A DNA stretch of 64,000 nt from Planococcus citri (Eukaryota > Arthropoda > Insecta > Hemiptera > Pseudococcidae). The stretch covers positions 25,594,559 to 25,658,558 of the forward strand of contig NC_088680.1 in NCBI RefSeq assembly GCF_950023065.1, written 5' to 3'. Positions within the stretch are counted from its first letter, which is position 1; each line of letters begins with the position of its first letter. Shown here one piece after another: positions 36,657 to 48,497 of the stretch. The translations under genes and the position numbers were made by a program. Under the pieces are notes generated by a model. The model was not told the DNA's origin. It worked only from the letters and a program-made list of their open reading frames with translations, and ran no database searches.

Positions 36657-37380
36657 CCGAAAATTAAAAAAATAGCCAAAGTATAAAAATAGCGTCGGAG
36701 TTAATTATTCAATTCGTTTTTTTTTCAATTATTGCATAAATAAAACATTTATTTTGTTTCTCCTCAATTGACTCATTATTCAGAAATTACAATGTGAACG
36801 AACTTTTAGATGCTTTGAAGAAATTAACTAGACAAATGATAGGTAGCTTGCACTACTTCAAGCAAAACATTTCTTTCAAATTTCACCATACTCGAAAAGG
36901 ATATTGCGTAATAAAGTGTGGTACTAGAATAAATTTTCGTAAAATAACGATTTGTCCAACAGTCGGTTATAAAAATGTTGACATCTAACAAACAAAATTT
37001 CACAACTGCCTGAAAACCTTCACAAATTTTGATAATTTTTTTCATATGACTATTTTTGCGACATTTCAGTGAAATGATTAAAATATAAAAACTTCTTCGG
37101 TATGCTTATCATAATCATAATTTTATGTAGATATACGTATTGCAATAAATTATTTCAACGTGATCATCAAACAGTATAGCGTTATTTTATTTCAAAAATG
37201 GGTAAAGAAATTCTGATTTTTGACAGTAATTTTACAGCTGTTTTAATTCTTCAAATGCACATACAGGCTTAATATGTTCTCCCATTTGCAAAGTTTTCAT
37301 CCAACCACATGCACTTTTTATCCCCCACTAAACCGAATTTCATTTCTCAAAAAAATATGATAACTATCTCCACCTGAAAT
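36657..37380. other. upstream region of the secreted peptide gene
   Basis: AT-rich. It should contain the intron and possibly the promoter of the minus-strand gene. No TATA or initiator can be assigned with confidence. Confidence 0.3.
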
Positions 37381-38390
37381 CAACCGTTTATTTCACCCAC
37401 GAACAACAAATACCCGCAATAAAGCCAAGTATCAACAAAATAAAAACACGAATATACCTTCGTCGTATACAGCGTGATAAAAAGTGGGAAAAACATAGAG
37501 AAACGGAAAAGCAAAGGCGAGAAAAAGATACAACGCGATAATACACGAGTAAAATCAAGATACCACGCTTATTACTTTTGTCTGAACAACCACACGCAGT
37601 TTGGCACAATACTGCAATCCGTTGCACGCGGATACCGTCAAATTAGTTTCGCGTAAGTCGTCGTCTCTTCGGCATCGTGTATCGCTGCCGGAAGTTTTCG
37701 GCGCTGAAATGGATTTTTCAAAGGTCTGAAAATTGTGTTCACGGTTACCGCAACCGTAACGCAGATGTCTAATAATATCCAATTGTCACGACATAAAACC
37801 ATTTTTATAGAATCTAACGAGGTTCGCGAGTGCTGAACGTATAATACTCGTACACCAGCATACACTCATGCATTTTCCCCTCTGCTCTTCACCTAACAAC
37901 GTAAGCCAAAAGCAGGAAAAAACCACTCTTCGGCGAATGCATCGTCGCATCGAGTTTCGCGCATTTATTAACACTCCACCAATTCTTATTCGATCGTTTC
38001 TTCGAAGTAAAAAAAGAAAAATAAATAAGCGCGAGAGAGAAATAGGAAAGGAAGAAAAAAAAAACGCCAACTAGTACCTTTCGAAAATACGCTACATAAT
38101 TTTCTAATACACGTAATCGTCACCTCCGCCATCGTCGCCATTCCGAGCGAGTATAAAAAAGGAAAAAAAAATTACCACCAACTAGTAATTTACCCGCGCC
38201 AACGATAAAAATTCCATCTTAGGTATTTTTTTACAAATAAAATACTAAATATATACGTTCTCGACACGATAACGCGAAGCGTGAAAAATTGAAAAAAAAT
38301 ACCGAAATGTGCTGCGACGAGTTATCGCGATATTTGAGGCGAATTTTCTCGATAAAGTAGTTCAATTGGGATAGTCGAATCAAAAAAATT
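37381..38390. other. unique CpG-retaining non-coding stretch
   Basis: Many CpGs, cgtcgtctcttcgg-like words and TACTCGTA at 37845-37852. It could host the first exon or promoter of the minus-strand gene at 36.4 kb (inference). Overlapping short ORFs on both strands are not convincing. Confidence 0.3.
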
Positions 38391-38626
38391 ACACTAGGCA
38401 ACAATTTTTGACCTTTTTTTTGTGTTCGGGTTGAAAATGGGCTTAATCGATAGTTTAGACCCTAAAACAAAAAACAAAGTGGGGTTTTACCGACTTTTCG
38501 CACGAAAAGTGAAGGTATTGTATTTGTCATGAAGGTTCAGGATTTGGGTGGGGGTGGGTTTTCTTGACGAATTGAAGTGTGCTGATCACGATAAGACGTA
38601 TGGCACCAAACGAGATAAGTTTATAT

Positions 38627-40600
38627 ATAAATATTCTAGGGGGTAAACTCGTAACTTTTTTATAGATTAACCAGCAAACTCATAACGTTTTGGCAAACTC
38701 GTAACCTTTTTAGGACGTGACTTTTCGATGAGGTGCCATATGAATCTAGAAGGTGTGGGGAGTCTACTGGCAAAGTTTGAGCAGGGACGTGAGATTGCTG
38801 TTTATACACTTTCTCTTTTGACTCAATTTTCAAATGAGTGCATAGCCTAATTATTATGTACTAGGACATAAGGAAAAGGTGTTTATTGCCAAGAATGCCA
38901 ATAATCATTTTTTAAGTTCTGTTTGGTGATTCTGGTGGTTGAAGGTCTCCTCTTTCACGTCGCGTGGTCAAAAATCGCCTAAAATGAATTTTTGACTGCT
39001 CAATTTTAATTTAGAGCTGATTATACAGGTCCGAATTTTCGTGTTTTTCAACATTAACATTAATTTTACGAGGAAAGTATGCATCCTATGAAAAAAATGC
39101 TCTGAAGGAAATTGTAGAGCATAAAATTTCCTTTCTGCTCAGAGCTGGTTATTTTTTTGTAGGATGCTTTGTTAAAAAGCTATTTGCGAAAAACAGAGAT
39201 GTATGGGACTTTTAAAAAAAAGCTTTTCTAAAAAATTGATGTTTCGGCAATGAGATACCTCTCCACAGGTCACCCAAAAATCAAGTTAACGAATATAACG
39301 CGGCCTAACATCGAGTACTATCAGGCCTATGGGGTGACGCGTCGAGCGCATGCACAGCAGCGAAGTTACAGGTGGGACGTGAGTTTGTATTTTATACAAA
39401 ACGTTATGAGTTTACCTGTATGCGGCTATATAATATATACATATGTATGTATGAATACACGTACCTAGTACCTTGTGGTGCCCGGGTCTTTTATGGTAAT
39501 TGTGGTGCCCGCGTACATAGAGGATCATATATATATGTATGATAAAGGTGTTTTGGAGCAGTTTATTTTTTTTGCGGTTTTTAGTCATAGTGGTGCCCGT
39601 TATATAAACTTGGTACTTGTGGTGCCTGCCTCAAAAATTTTTTTTTCACCTTAGAGTGCATTTCATCAAATTCTACATCGTTCTATATAAAAAGACCTTG
39701 TGGTGCCCGATTTGGGCGCCACAAGCCCAAAACCGGGCACCACAATGACTACGTATACTTAAAACGGGCACCACAATGACTAAGTTTAAATCTATGTATG
39801 TATATATAGCCGCATACAGGTAAACTCATAACGTTTTGTATAAACAGCAATCTCAAGACCCCTCTGTAACTTCGTTGCTGTGCATACGCTCGACGCGTCA
39901 TCCCATAGGCCTGATAGTACTCGATGTTAGGCCGCGTTATATTCGTTAACTTGATTTTTGGGTCACCTGTGGAAAGGTATTTCATTGCCAGAACATCAAT
40001 TTTTCAGAAAAGCTTTTTTTTTAAAAGTCTCATACGTCTCTGTTTTTCGCAAATGCTTTTTTAACAAAGCATCCTACAGAAAAATAACCAGCTCTGAGCA
40101 GAAAGGAAATTTAATTCTCTACAATTTCCTTCATTGCATTTTTTTCCTAGGGTGCATACTTTTCCCATAAAATCAATGTTTAGATTGAAAAACATGAAAA
40201 TTTGGACCTGTATAATCAACTTAAAATTAAAATTCAGCAGTCAAAAATTTATTTTAGACGATTTTTAACCACGCCATGTGAAAGAGGACATCTTTAACCA
40301 CCAAAATCACCAAAAAGAACGTAAAAAATGATTCTTGGCAATAAAAACCTTTTCCTCATATCCTCATACCTGTTAATTAGGCTATGTACTCATTTGAAAA
40401 TTGAGTCAAAAGTGAAATTGTATAAACAGCAATCTCACGTCCCTGCTCAAACTTTGCCAGTAGACTCCCCACACCTTGTAGATTCATATGGCACCTCATC
40501 GAAAAGTCACGTCCTAAAAAGGTTACGAGTTTGTCAAAACGTTATGAGTTTGCTGGTTAATCTATAAAAAAGTTACGAGTTTACCCCCTAGAATATTTAT
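38627..40600. repeat. giant palindrome with ~810-830-bp arms
   Basis: The left arm 38627-39456 and right arm 39790-40600 are reverse complements of high identity; in the stretch compared (about 140 bp around 38745 and 40480) only a few bases differ. The loop of about 333 bp (39457-39789) carries 'gtggtgcccg' or a one-base variant at about 39476, 39502, 39592, 39619 and 39702, and its reverse 'cgggcaccac' at about 39732 and 39763. No coding content: the ORFs at 39250-39468 (+) and 39749-39985 (-) are the same arm sequence read from both sides. Confidence 0.85.
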
Positions 40601-40842
40601 GTATGTATTTATTTATATATCAATTTATGTATAAATTTGTGTCACGCTGAACTCAAAAGCTCCGAACTTTAAGTCGAAACTGATGATGGCAAAATATTGC
40701 TGTGATACTGAACTAGAGAAATTTTTAATTTGGTCGAAATCGATTCAGCCGTTTACGAGATATGAACGTATAAGTGTGTTTCAACGTTATGGATAAGCTG
40801 AAATATTTGTAAACCCTTATATCTCGAAAATGGCTCCGTCCC
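40601..40842. other. repeat-derived stretch between palindrome and SINE head
   Basis: It contains 'tcgaaatcgattcagccgtt', a word typical of dispersed insect repeats; a related 'tcgaaatgggttcagccgtt' occurs near 61106. No gene. Confidence 0.35.
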
Positions 40843-41335
40843 AACAAACAGATGGGGTGGTTAGGGTGTGTAGCAGAGTACTGCACGGTTAAGTTAAAAT
40901 AGCCGGATAACCGCCGGAGCTATCGGCTAATTTAACTACAGGTTACAAACTGCAGTTACTTTTGTCGGCGCGCGCAACCAGCGGTAAGTTAGGTTAATAA
41001 CCATACATTAACCGCATTCGGTTCTCTGGTGTCTCAACAATACATTTTGGTGACTCATCAAACAGATAAGACAGAATCGAACATTACATTTCCGATAAGA
41101 GCGCGGTATAATCGCAGGTAGTTTAGTCATTTTAACTACAAAATTATCCGCATAGGCTAACGCTAATATAACTGCTTTTGGATGAGTTATATTTGGTAGC
41201 TTACCGCACACGACACGCGACTAACGCAGATAACTTTTAACTATACCGTGCAGGACTCTGGTGTGTAGGTTGAAGATTGGTGCGCCGGAGGTCGGGAGAT
41301 CGAATCCCGCGTGAGTCAAGAGATGAAAATTTTTT
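40843..41335 (+). mobile_element. tRNA-like SINE head, split by a hAT-type MITE
   Basis: Ignoring the MITE at 40874-41268, the flanks join into a tRNA-like sequence: an A-box-like tggttagggtg (40858-40868) and a T-arm-like B box. The T arm is exact in geometry: stem cggga (41293-41297), 7-nt loop gatcgaa (41298-41304) and stem tcccg (41305-41309). A T-rich stretch follows 41335. It could also be a decayed tRNA pseudogene. Confidence 0.5.
40874..41260. mobile_element. hAT-type MITE with 16-bp TIR and 8-bp target duplication (387 bp)
   Basis: The ends are cagagtactgcacggt and, in reverse complement, cagagtcctgcacggt (one mismatch in 16). The flanks are identical 8-mers gtgtgtag (40866-40873 and 41261-41268). 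The CAGAG start and 8-bp duplication fit the hAT superfamily. No transposase is encoded. Confidence 0.85.
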
Positions 41336-41399
41336 GTCGATTTTTTTTACCAACTTTTTTTTTAAATTTCATCCTTTTAATTTTTTTTAATATTGAGTA

Positions 41400-42415
41400 C
41401 CTTAATAATTTTTTGCAATCAAAAATCAAAATTTTTCAAAATTTGTAGTATTGGAATCGCGAATTGCAAATCAATAGTTATTTTTGGCGAATAACTGGTT
41501 GTAATACTTACTCGTTTAAAAAAAAAAACGTAAAGTTTTTGGTAAATAGCTAGTAACTTTTGATAATTTTTTTTTGGTATATTACCTAAATAATTTTTTT
41601 GCAATCAAAAATCAAAATTTTTCAAAATTTCTAGTATTGGAATCGCGAATTGCAAGTCAATAGTTATTTTTGGCGAATAACTGGTAATTTTTGTTTTAAA
41701 AAAACGTAAAGTTTTTGGTAATTAGCCAGTAAATTTTGATAATTTTTTTTTGGTAAATTAATAGTAATTTTCAGTAAATAAAATAATTAGTTATTTTTAG
41801 TGAATTACTTGTAATTTTTGGTAAAAAACGTATAACTTTAGCTGATTACAGGTAACTTTTGATAATTTTTTTGAAATAAATTACTGGTGCTTTTTGGTAA
41901 TTGTACCGGTAGTTTTTAGTAAATTACCAATGATTTTTGGTAAATTACCAGTATTTTTTGGTAAATTACTCGTAATACTAGGTTGGTAAATTTCTGGTAA
42001 TTCTTGGTTGGTAAATTACCGGTAATTCTTGGTTGCTAATTTACTGGTAATTCTTGGTTGGTAAATTACTTGGTAATTCTTGGTTGGTAAAATACTGGTA
42101 ATTCTTGGTTGGTAAATTACCAGTATTTTTTGGTAAATTACTCGTAAGTCTTGGTTGGTAAATTTCTGGTAATTCTTCGTTGGTAAATTACTGGTAATTC
42201 TTGGTTGGTAATTTACTGGTAATTCTTGGTAAATTAAATTTCTGGTAATTCTTGGTTGGTAAATTGCCAGTATTTTTTGGTAAATTACTCGTAAGTCTTG
42301 GTTGGTAAATTTCTGGTAATTCTTCGTTGGTAAATTACTGGTAATTCTTGGTTGGTAATTTACTGGTAATTCTTGGCAAATTACCAGTACCAGCAATTCT
42401 TAGTAAATTACCAAT
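41400..42415. repeat. tandem arrays: 186-bp duplication then 'ggtaattcttggttggtaaa' array
   Basis: First, a block starting at gcaatcaaaaatcaaaattt (41415) is repeated 186 bp later (41601). Then from about 41770 to 42410 come short units such as 'taaattactggtaattcttg'. Within these, a higher-order 147-bp unit occurs twice (starts at 42111 and 42258). A 126-codon minus-strand ORF (42016-42396) is only this repeat translated (QPRITSNLPTKNYQ pattern). Confidence 0.75.
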
Positions 42416-42461
42416 GTGTGTTAGGGAAAAGTCGGTTGATCTTGCGCGCTGCGCAAGATTT

Positions 42462-43003
42462 TTTTTCAATTTGAGTTGTTTTTGTAGTCAGGAGAGATGA
42501 TAAAAGTTGCAGAAATGGCCGTTTTTGCCCTATTTCACGAGTTTGTGGAGACATCAGTATTATGTTTAAAAATGAACCAAGGTCATATTCGGATTCTACG
42601 CACTTTTTTAAGTAAACAATTTCACCGGATTTTTGATTTTCGAAGTTTCAAGCGCATACGGAAGATTTTAGTTTGTAGCATATTTTAAAACTTGGAGCGC
42701 GCGACGCTGGCGTTACTCCACCACGTAATCGTGGCTCGGAATCGTGTTCGCGCGGGCGAGGCTCTCGCTCCAAGTTTTAAAATATGTTACAAACAAAAAT
42801 CTTCCGTATGCGCTTGAAACTTCGAAAATCAAAAATCCAGAGAAATTGTTTACTTAAAAAAGTGCGTAGAATCCGAATATGACCTTGGTTCATTTTTAAA
42901 CATAATACTGATGTCTCCACAAACTCGTGAAATAGGGCAAAAACGGCCATTTTTGCAACTTTGATTATCTCTCCTGACTACAAAAACAACTCAAATTGAA
43001 AAA
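42462..43003. repeat. palindrome with equal 238-bp arms and GC-rich loop
   Basis: Arms 42462-42699 and 42766-43003 are the same length and nearly perfect reverse complements, with a few mismatches (for example near 42502 and 42955). The 66-nt GC-rich loop (42700-42765) holds a smaller hairpin ccacg-taat-cgtgg (42721-42734). The right arm touches the right TIR of the composite. A read-through transcript would fold into a ~238-bp hairpin. Confidence 0.85.
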
Positions 43004-43087
43004 CCCCACTTTGTTTTTTGTTTTAGGGTCTAAACTATCGATTAAGCCCATTTTCAACCCGAACACAAATATGCCGTTGCCTAGTGT

Positions 43088-43989
43088 TATCAAAAATATC
43101 ACGCAAATTGAGTCCAAATCATTTGAACAACTAATTGTAGTGACAGGGTATCCAGCTGTCCACTCTTTTCTGGAAATGATGCGGTCAGGTGGGGGGAGGG
43201 GGGAGAGGGGGGTAAAAATTTTCAAACATCATGAGCTCCAAATATCGTTATTAGATCTACAGTTGAACCCTTTTTTTCCAAGCATGACTGAGCTCAATAA
43301 AATGGCCCTTATTTAAACTTGGTGGAAACATTTTTTTGGGGTTTTTTAGTAAGAAAAATCAAGATTTCAACGTGCTGAGCTCAATCGATTGTATCAACAT
43401 TTTTAAAGAGAGAGGCGTTCTGTCAAAAGAACAAAAATTGTGTCAATAATTCGCATTCAAGCATAGACACAATGGAAGAACATCACTTTTCAAAAACTTT
43501 TTAAAATTTTTATTTGAACTCTCAAACATTTTTCATTGGAACTTGAAACAAATGATGAACTGGACAGAATAAGGTATTGAACTGAAGGCTTAAATACTGA
43601 ACTGACACTGAAATTTTATTTATTTATTTTCAATACTTACCAACTGAAATTTTATTTTATTCTATTTTATGTTTTTATTAATAATTCATTCTTTCATCCA
43701 GTCTTTCTGTCTTTCAGTCCTTCCGATGTCTTTCCATCTTTCCATCTATCTTCTTGTCTTTTTGTCTTTTCGTCTTTTCGTCTGTTTGTCTTTTCATGAT
43801 TTTGAATTTTTGACTATTTGTCTTTTCAATGTTAAATGGCACAAGCGAAGCAAGGGCAAAAGCTTTGAAAAATTAACAATTCCAAAAAAAGGACGACTTC
43901 ATAAAGAAATATATTTTTTTAATGCCAACATTACTCAAATTTAATCAACAAATTTTTGAAATTCTGGGGCTCATACATTTTTTTCCCAA
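43088..43989. repeat. AT-rich sequence with a pyrimidine microsatellite
   Basis: A degenerate (tctttc/tgtcttttcg)n run lies at about 43683-43800 and explains the 91-codon ORF there. A G-rich run is at 43190-43211. No gene. Confidence 0.45.
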
Positions 43990-44480
43990 AAAAAAGTAAC
44001 TTCAGTAATTTTAGACCAAAAATTGAGAATTTTTGCGATTTCTGACAATGAAAATGAGACTTGACAATTTCAGCAAAAGAATTTTTTTAGCAATTTCTGG
44101 GGGAAAAACGACACATTAAAACTATTATTGGAAATGAGTGGGAGTTTTCAGATGCAAAAAACAACACAATTCTTAGCATCTTTTTCGCAAAAAAAAAAAA
44201 ATTCTTGAAAATTTAGGCTAAAAGCGAGACTTTTTGCTATTTTTGACAGAAAACGAGACTTTCACAATAATTTCAGTAAAAGGCAGGGCTTCTTAACCAT
44301 TTTTATCAAAAAAGCGAAACATTTTAGCGCTAAAAGAGCGACATTTATTAATGATACTCATAACTCATAACTCATAAGTTGATAAAATGCAAGATTTCAA
44401 CAATTTTTGCAAAAAACAAGACTTTCTGGGAATTTGGCAATTTATGACAAAACCAACCAGCGAAAAAATTGCCTGAGCAA
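43990..44480. repeat. degenerate minisatellite, 'gagacttttt...caatttttg' family
   Basis: Repeated variants of 'aaaacgagacttt' and 'caatttttgcaaaaaac' at irregular spacing. It resembles 4090-4400. Confidence 0.4.
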
Positions 44481-44769
44481 TGCGAAGGTGAGAATATTTT
44501 CATAATGAGAAATGGAAAAATCTGTTTAAAGTAACCTTTCACAAAATTCCCTGGCTTTTGAGTAAAAAATGCTGTAAATTTCCAAAGTACCTTGACTTTG
44601 CCCCGACTTTTCCAGGTTTTCCAGGCTTGTGCACACCCTGAGTGAAGTTAGTCACAAATTGACAAAAAATTTGTACACAAAAACAATTTACATGTACCGA
44701 ACAACTTCCTGATTATGGCGTAAATAGTGCTACATCGAAGCGAAAATCGATTTGAAATTAAAGGACATC

Positions 44770-45325
44770 ATCATTTGAAAAACTCAAGTTTGGAAATTGA
44801 TTCAAAATATTCTAAAAATAAATCGAGGTCGAAAAAGTAATTCAATTAAGAATTGTCAGAAAACTGATACAAAATCAAATAAATCATTCGAAGTAAAATA
44901 ATTCATAGTCGAAGAAATCATTCATGATTGCATTGATTGTCTAAAATTAATTCAAAATCAAGAAGCTACGAGTAGGTACCTACTCAAAGTGAACTAAAAA
45001 TTGTTTCAAAATTGGAAAGCCATACAAAATGTTTTGAAAGTTAATTCAAACTTGGAAAAATCATTCAGAATTGGAAAAGTCATTCAAGATATTCTGACAA
45101 ATTATTCAAAGCCAAAAACGTCATTTTTAATGTTTTAAAAATTGGCTCAAAATTTAAGGCGTGTCATTCAAGATGACCTGAAAATTAATTCAAAACTGGA
45201 AAAGTCGTTTCAATCGATTGATACCCTAATTCAGAATTGTTTCAAAATTGATTCCAAATTGAAGAACTCATTCAAACTTTTGAGTCAGACGTTTTGTAAA
45301 GACTTGAAAATTGTTATCAAAACTT
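44770..45325. repeat. degenerate minisatellite, 'aaaattaattcaaaattgga' family
   Basis: At least eight variants of 'attcaaaattggaaaagtca' occur between 44770 and 45325 at roughly 40-70 bp intervals. A 61-codon ORF at 45142 is inside the array. Confidence 0.5.
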
Positions 45326-45840
45326 GAAATTCTGCATGATTGCGTAACGTGGTTTTAGTACTCTTTCGTCTTGTTTTATCCCACCTAATATTTTTTTGCC
45401 TGTTGAGATATTGGAATAGGTACATTCTTTATTAAATGAGAGTGCAATTTTTAAACCTTAATACATCTCCTCAACCTCTTCGTAGACTCTTGAAAAAAAA
45501 TCAAAGGGTCAATAAAGTTTTTTTGAGATGAAAAAAAATGTAAAACTTGATGATGATTTTTTTCAGATTTTCGAAAAGGGTTTGCAACTGACTTTAAAAG
45601 CTCATTTGGAAATTTCATAACCGAGATTCTCGAATTGAATTGGGCTTGTTTGGCCAACGCTCTCCCTCCCATTTACCATCAAAAATCTACTAGCTTATGA
45701 AAATTTTCTTCGTTGATGCTGAATTGGATTTCGTTTCAGAGGTAAGTAACAATAACCAACTGAAATTTGAAAAGTTGAATAAATTTACTATCCAAATTTC
45801 GAGAACAAGTTGTTTTTTCTCCGGTGAAAATTTTTCAATG
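45326..45840. other. AT-rich non-coding stretch
   Basis: Nothing recognised apart from short oligo-A/T runs. Confidence 0.3.
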
Positions 45841-48160
45841 CGAATAAAAAAGAAAAAATACACTTATTTGTAATTACTTACTCTATTTTTTCACCTTGTT
45901 ATAGTATTTTTATTTCTGTAATTTTCCATATAACGAGCGAGTAAAAAAAAATAACTAGAAAGTACAATTTTTATTACATTGAAAAAGAAATTTCTATGGT
46001 ATGGTATACGAAAACGAAACAAGAAAAATAAGAAGAAAGCGACAACGACGCGAAAATACGACGATGAAAAATTATTAACGCGAAAATTATGAAACAAAAC
46101 TACTCGAAACCGAGTTGCTTTTCTTGGTCTGTCTGTGTCAGACAATGAAACTCAAAAAATAATAGGTACGTACAAACGAAGATAAAGAGATCGAGTATAA
46201 GCTTTAAAAAACAGAAGATGAGACACCCGATTTACAGAGTAGGTATCAGCGAGTGAGAAACATTACAGTACTCGATAATAAACAGTAAAAAACGAAAGAG
46301 AAAATCGCACTCTGGTACATTTTTCCCCATTCGTCGAGTATTAATTGGCTTGTGTGAAAAAAAAGAAACATAAATAAATAAATAAAAAGGTCGTGCGACG
46401 TAACATTTTCTCTCCCTATTTTATACTAACTCTTATATAGGTGTAGAGTATAGATAGAGAGAAACGCGATTAAAAGTAAATGAAAAAATGCTGTTTATTC
46501 GTTGCCTTAAAAAATTCATGTACATTTTTTGTATAAGGCGATAAAAGCACCTTCTGGTATGGTATGTAAGGCAGTTAATCTTTTAAAATGAATTTCAAAT
46601 AACAATGCTACCCTCGGCGCATTTCGAATTAAGTTCATTCGAATACTACATACAAACGAATTTCGAATTCGAAAAAAAGAAGAAAAAGAAAAAGGAAAAC
46701 ACTCAGAGTACATTGAAATGAAATTTTGCATTCGAGCGGATTTCGGAATTTATTACTCGAGCTGCGCGAATGCACGAGGTTTTTTTTCTCTTTCGCTTAA
46801 TTTTATCTGATATAATTTTACTGTGGGGGGTTTCTTATTCTTTTTCCTTTTCCTATATTTTTTAAAGGTGTAGTATTTTTGAAAAACCTCATTTTTACAT
46901 CTACACTATTGGCCGGTGTAAGGTAAGGAGGGAAAAGAAAAAATATAAGCTGCAAAGGAATGATAATTATTGTACGAACGATGTCGAGACGACCAAGTTA
47001 TACACATTGTAGGTACGATGCCGGCGAATAAAAAGCAAAAAGAAACTCGCCTTTTACCTTGAGAAGCCGACGACGATGTAAGAAGCTACTAAAAAGAAAA
47101 GGAAAAAATAAGCAGCGTTTCGAAGAAGTTGGAAAAGAAAGAAAAAAATGACGAAAACGAAAAAGAAAGGCAGAATCAGTTAATTAACGCTCAGTGTAAA
47201 TGAGTAAGCGAAATAAAAAAAAAATTAACGTAATCGGGTACAAAAGCGCACCGAGCACGGGGGCATATACTTTCGCCTATAGTAGTATCTTCTTTCACTC
47301 CGGTAATTTTATGTTTCTGAAGTTCATTAAGGGACCTAACCTCTTCCGTCTGTTTCACATCTTTAAATTAAGACTCAGATCCCTCAGACTTACAAAAGCG
47401 TCGCGTTACTAAAACTCGCTAATTACAGTTTCTCCTTCTTCGGCAATTTTCTTTAGTAGCTTTTCATTTGTACGGGCGGAACGCTGCGCGCCGCAGCTCT
47501 CGTCCATCGATTTGCTCGAATCTCTTATAATATGGTAATTCTCTGGCAACCATCTGCACCGCCGGAGTATTCTTAATATAAATTAAAAGAAACTAGCGCA
47601 AGCTTTTCCTCTGTGCTCTGTTCTCTCGTAGGTACTCTGCTGTGCTGTGCTAAAGGTGTTTTTGTGTGCGGAATAAAATTAACGAACGATAAATGATTTC
47701 TACACAGGAATTCGCGTACTACTCTACTCTACGAGTTACATAATGTACGTGTCGTGTACCTACTGACGACGACGATGTCTCAGAAAAGCGTATCTACTCG
47801 AGTACAGAGTGTATACTTAGTCGGTATTACGAGTACGGTGGTGTTTTTTCTCTCTAGGTTGGTGTTTTCTTTTCGAACGGATTTTCCCATCGTGTATGGT
47901 ATCTTTTTCCAGAATCATGCTGCATATCACTATCGAGGTTTTGTAAAATTATATTATGTTGATAGAAGTGAGCAATGGACGTGAAGTCGAACCAAAATCC
48001 AGGACAGTCGCTAAAAAAGTGGAGGTTGGAGGTTTAAGAGAAATGCAATGAAAATCTCATCGCATTTAAGCAGGGATTTACTCAGTCTTTGAAAAAGTTG
48101 GACAAGGAAGAGGTGAAGAGAAAGCGTGAATAAATTGTCTCGGTATCTGCCTCTTTTCAC
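45841..48160. other. unique CpG-retaining non-coding stretch
   Basis: Purine-rich 'gaaaaagaaaaag' words alternate with CpG-containing sequence; TACGAGTA at 47828-47835. No supported exon. Confidence 0.35.
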
Positions 48161-48497
48161 CAACAATGTTCGGTGTTCATTTCGGTCTTTCAGAAAGTCA
48201 GCTGGGCGAGAAAGAAGACGGGTTGTTGAATAATTTTTTACGTTCCTCCCCCTTACCTTCCACCTTACTTTTATCCCAAATGAATCTCAATGTTCTGATT
48301 TTTCTTCAGTGCTTAAATTTCCATGAAGGAAATGTTTGTTATTGCGGTATTAATCCTAACTCATTAATAATTTTTCTTTGTCCTTGAACTCGGAGTAAAT
48401 TTATAAAGTGGATTTCTGGGTCTTTCCAGCAGCAATTTGGAATCGATTTGTTGGTAGTTTTTAAATGACTGATGATTTTGAATCTATTTTTCTTAGA
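48161..48497. other. non-coding stretch before the foldback element
   Basis: One 73-codon ORF without domain; nothing else recognised. Confidence 0.3.

Larger units (their letters stand above)
38391..43087. mobile_element. 4.7-kb composite bounded by ~90-bp terminal inverted repeats
   Basis: The left end 38391-38488 (acactaggcaac..., gttcgggttgaaaatgggct, ..., aaagtggggtttt) is the inverse of 43000-43087 (aaaccccacttt..., gttgcctagtgt). An indel lies near the outer 30 bp. Between them are two large palindromes, a tRNA-like SINE head split by a hAT-type MITE, and GGTAATT-type arrays. No protein of note is encoded, so if mobile it is non-autonomous. Left flank 'aatcaaaaaaatt' and right flank 'tatcaaaaatatc' are similar but not an exact duplication. 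Confidence 0.55.

Noticed and set aside
39250..39985. Pair of similar ORFs starting MRYLSTGHPKIKL / MKYLSTGDPKIKL
   Set aside because: Same palindrome arm on opposite strands, not a duplicated gene.
41261..41335. Functional tRNA gene at the T-arm-like sequence
   Set aside because: No acceptor stem or anticodon arm is intact; the D-arm-like part is separated by a MITE. Better read as a SINE head or tRNA relic.
42016..42396. 126-codon minus-strand ORF with repeated QPRITSNLPTKNYQ
   Set aside because: Direct translation of the tandem array; no independent evidence of coding.
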